Source: Streptomyces sp. Go-475 (lineage in GTDB: Bacteria > Actinomycetota > Actinomycetes > Streptomycetales > Streptomycetaceae). Taken from it: a stretch of 64,000 bases of DNA. The stretch is from the NCBI RefSeq assembly GCF_003330845.1, contig NZ_CP026121.1:5809501-5873500 (forward strand). The letters are read 5' to 3'. The notes beneath the pieces are model-generated. The model had not been told where the DNA came from. It worked only from the letters and a program-made list of their open reading frames with translations, and searched no databases. The translations under genes and the position numbers were made by a program. Shown here in pieces: positions 63,897 through 64,000 of this stretch (its first letter is position 1; every line of letters begins with the position of its first letter).

Positions 63897-64000
63897 CGGC
63901 GCTCGAACCGGCCTGACGTGCGCCGACGCACCGAGCGCCGGTGTCACGCCCGACACGTTCCGGCGTAAGACGGCGCCGGGCCGGGGAGAATCCCTACGGG

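Overview
The window is high-GC actinobacterial DNA, almost certainly from a Streptomyces. The evidence is GC-rich third codon positions, GTG and TTG starts behind GGAGG-type ribosome binding sites, a cvnABCD conservon, a HAIR-type operator in front of lon, and an integrated actinomycete integrative and conjugative element (AICE). From memory, the order lon, conservon, rodA-pbpA, ligD-ku, then lysA-hom-thrC resembles one part of the S. coelicolor chromosome. I could not check that here.

Core, left (1-33252): a rhomboid-like membrane protein, a GNAT acetyltransferase, lon, a MarR regulator and a PP2C-like phosphatase. The translationally coupled conservon cvnABCD follows, with a StyA-like flavoprotein directly downstream. 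Next come an NlpC/P60 endopeptidase, two regulators, a LysR-PrpF-carrier cluster, two divergent diiron (AurF-like and ferritin-like) genes, a Uma2-fold gene and the rodA/pbpA elongation pair. A lipoprotein with a coupled orphan histidine kinase, a tyrosine phosphatase and a NERD protein lead to the divergent ligD-polymerase/ku end-joining pair. The segment ends with a cupin regulator facing azlCD, an Asp23 protein, and a TetR regulator facing a small membrane protein.

Accessory, part A (33253-39342): a SigE-type ECF sigma gene, a single-span membrane protein with a Ser/Thr/Pro-rich repeat tail, and a protein O-mannosyltransferase lie in a row. Beyond them are an unusual coiled-coil sigma-like protein, small genes, and the C-terminal stub of an integrase with its downstream attachment region. 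This looks like the worn remains of an earlier element.

Accessory, part B (39343-57955): an AICE integrated at the 3' end of tRNA-Arg(CCG). Its backbone reads pif-like Nudix, GntR/KorSA-like repressor, traSA-like FtsK pump, spd genes, HUH replication initiator, xis, int. The backbone carries repeated 16-nt operators (ACTCGT..ACGAGT). The cargo at the left end is an IS5 remnant, a 927-aa receptor-like protein kinase divergent from a PIN-domain protein (a candidate new defence pair), a type II restriction-modification set with a vsr repair nuclease, two unknown proteins and an HATPase pair. spdD is frameshifted and rep has ATC where its start codon should be, so mobility may be impaired. A 169-nt direct repeat at both ends, each next to integrase sequence, shows that B was inserted beside A in the same tRNA gene.

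Core, right (57956-64000): intact tRNA-Arg, a receiver-only response regulator, a seven-copy 33-34 nt tandem repeat, an arginyl-tRNA-synthetase-like protein lacking the catalytic core, then lysA, hom and thrC for aspartate-family amino acids. thrB probably lies just beyond the window.
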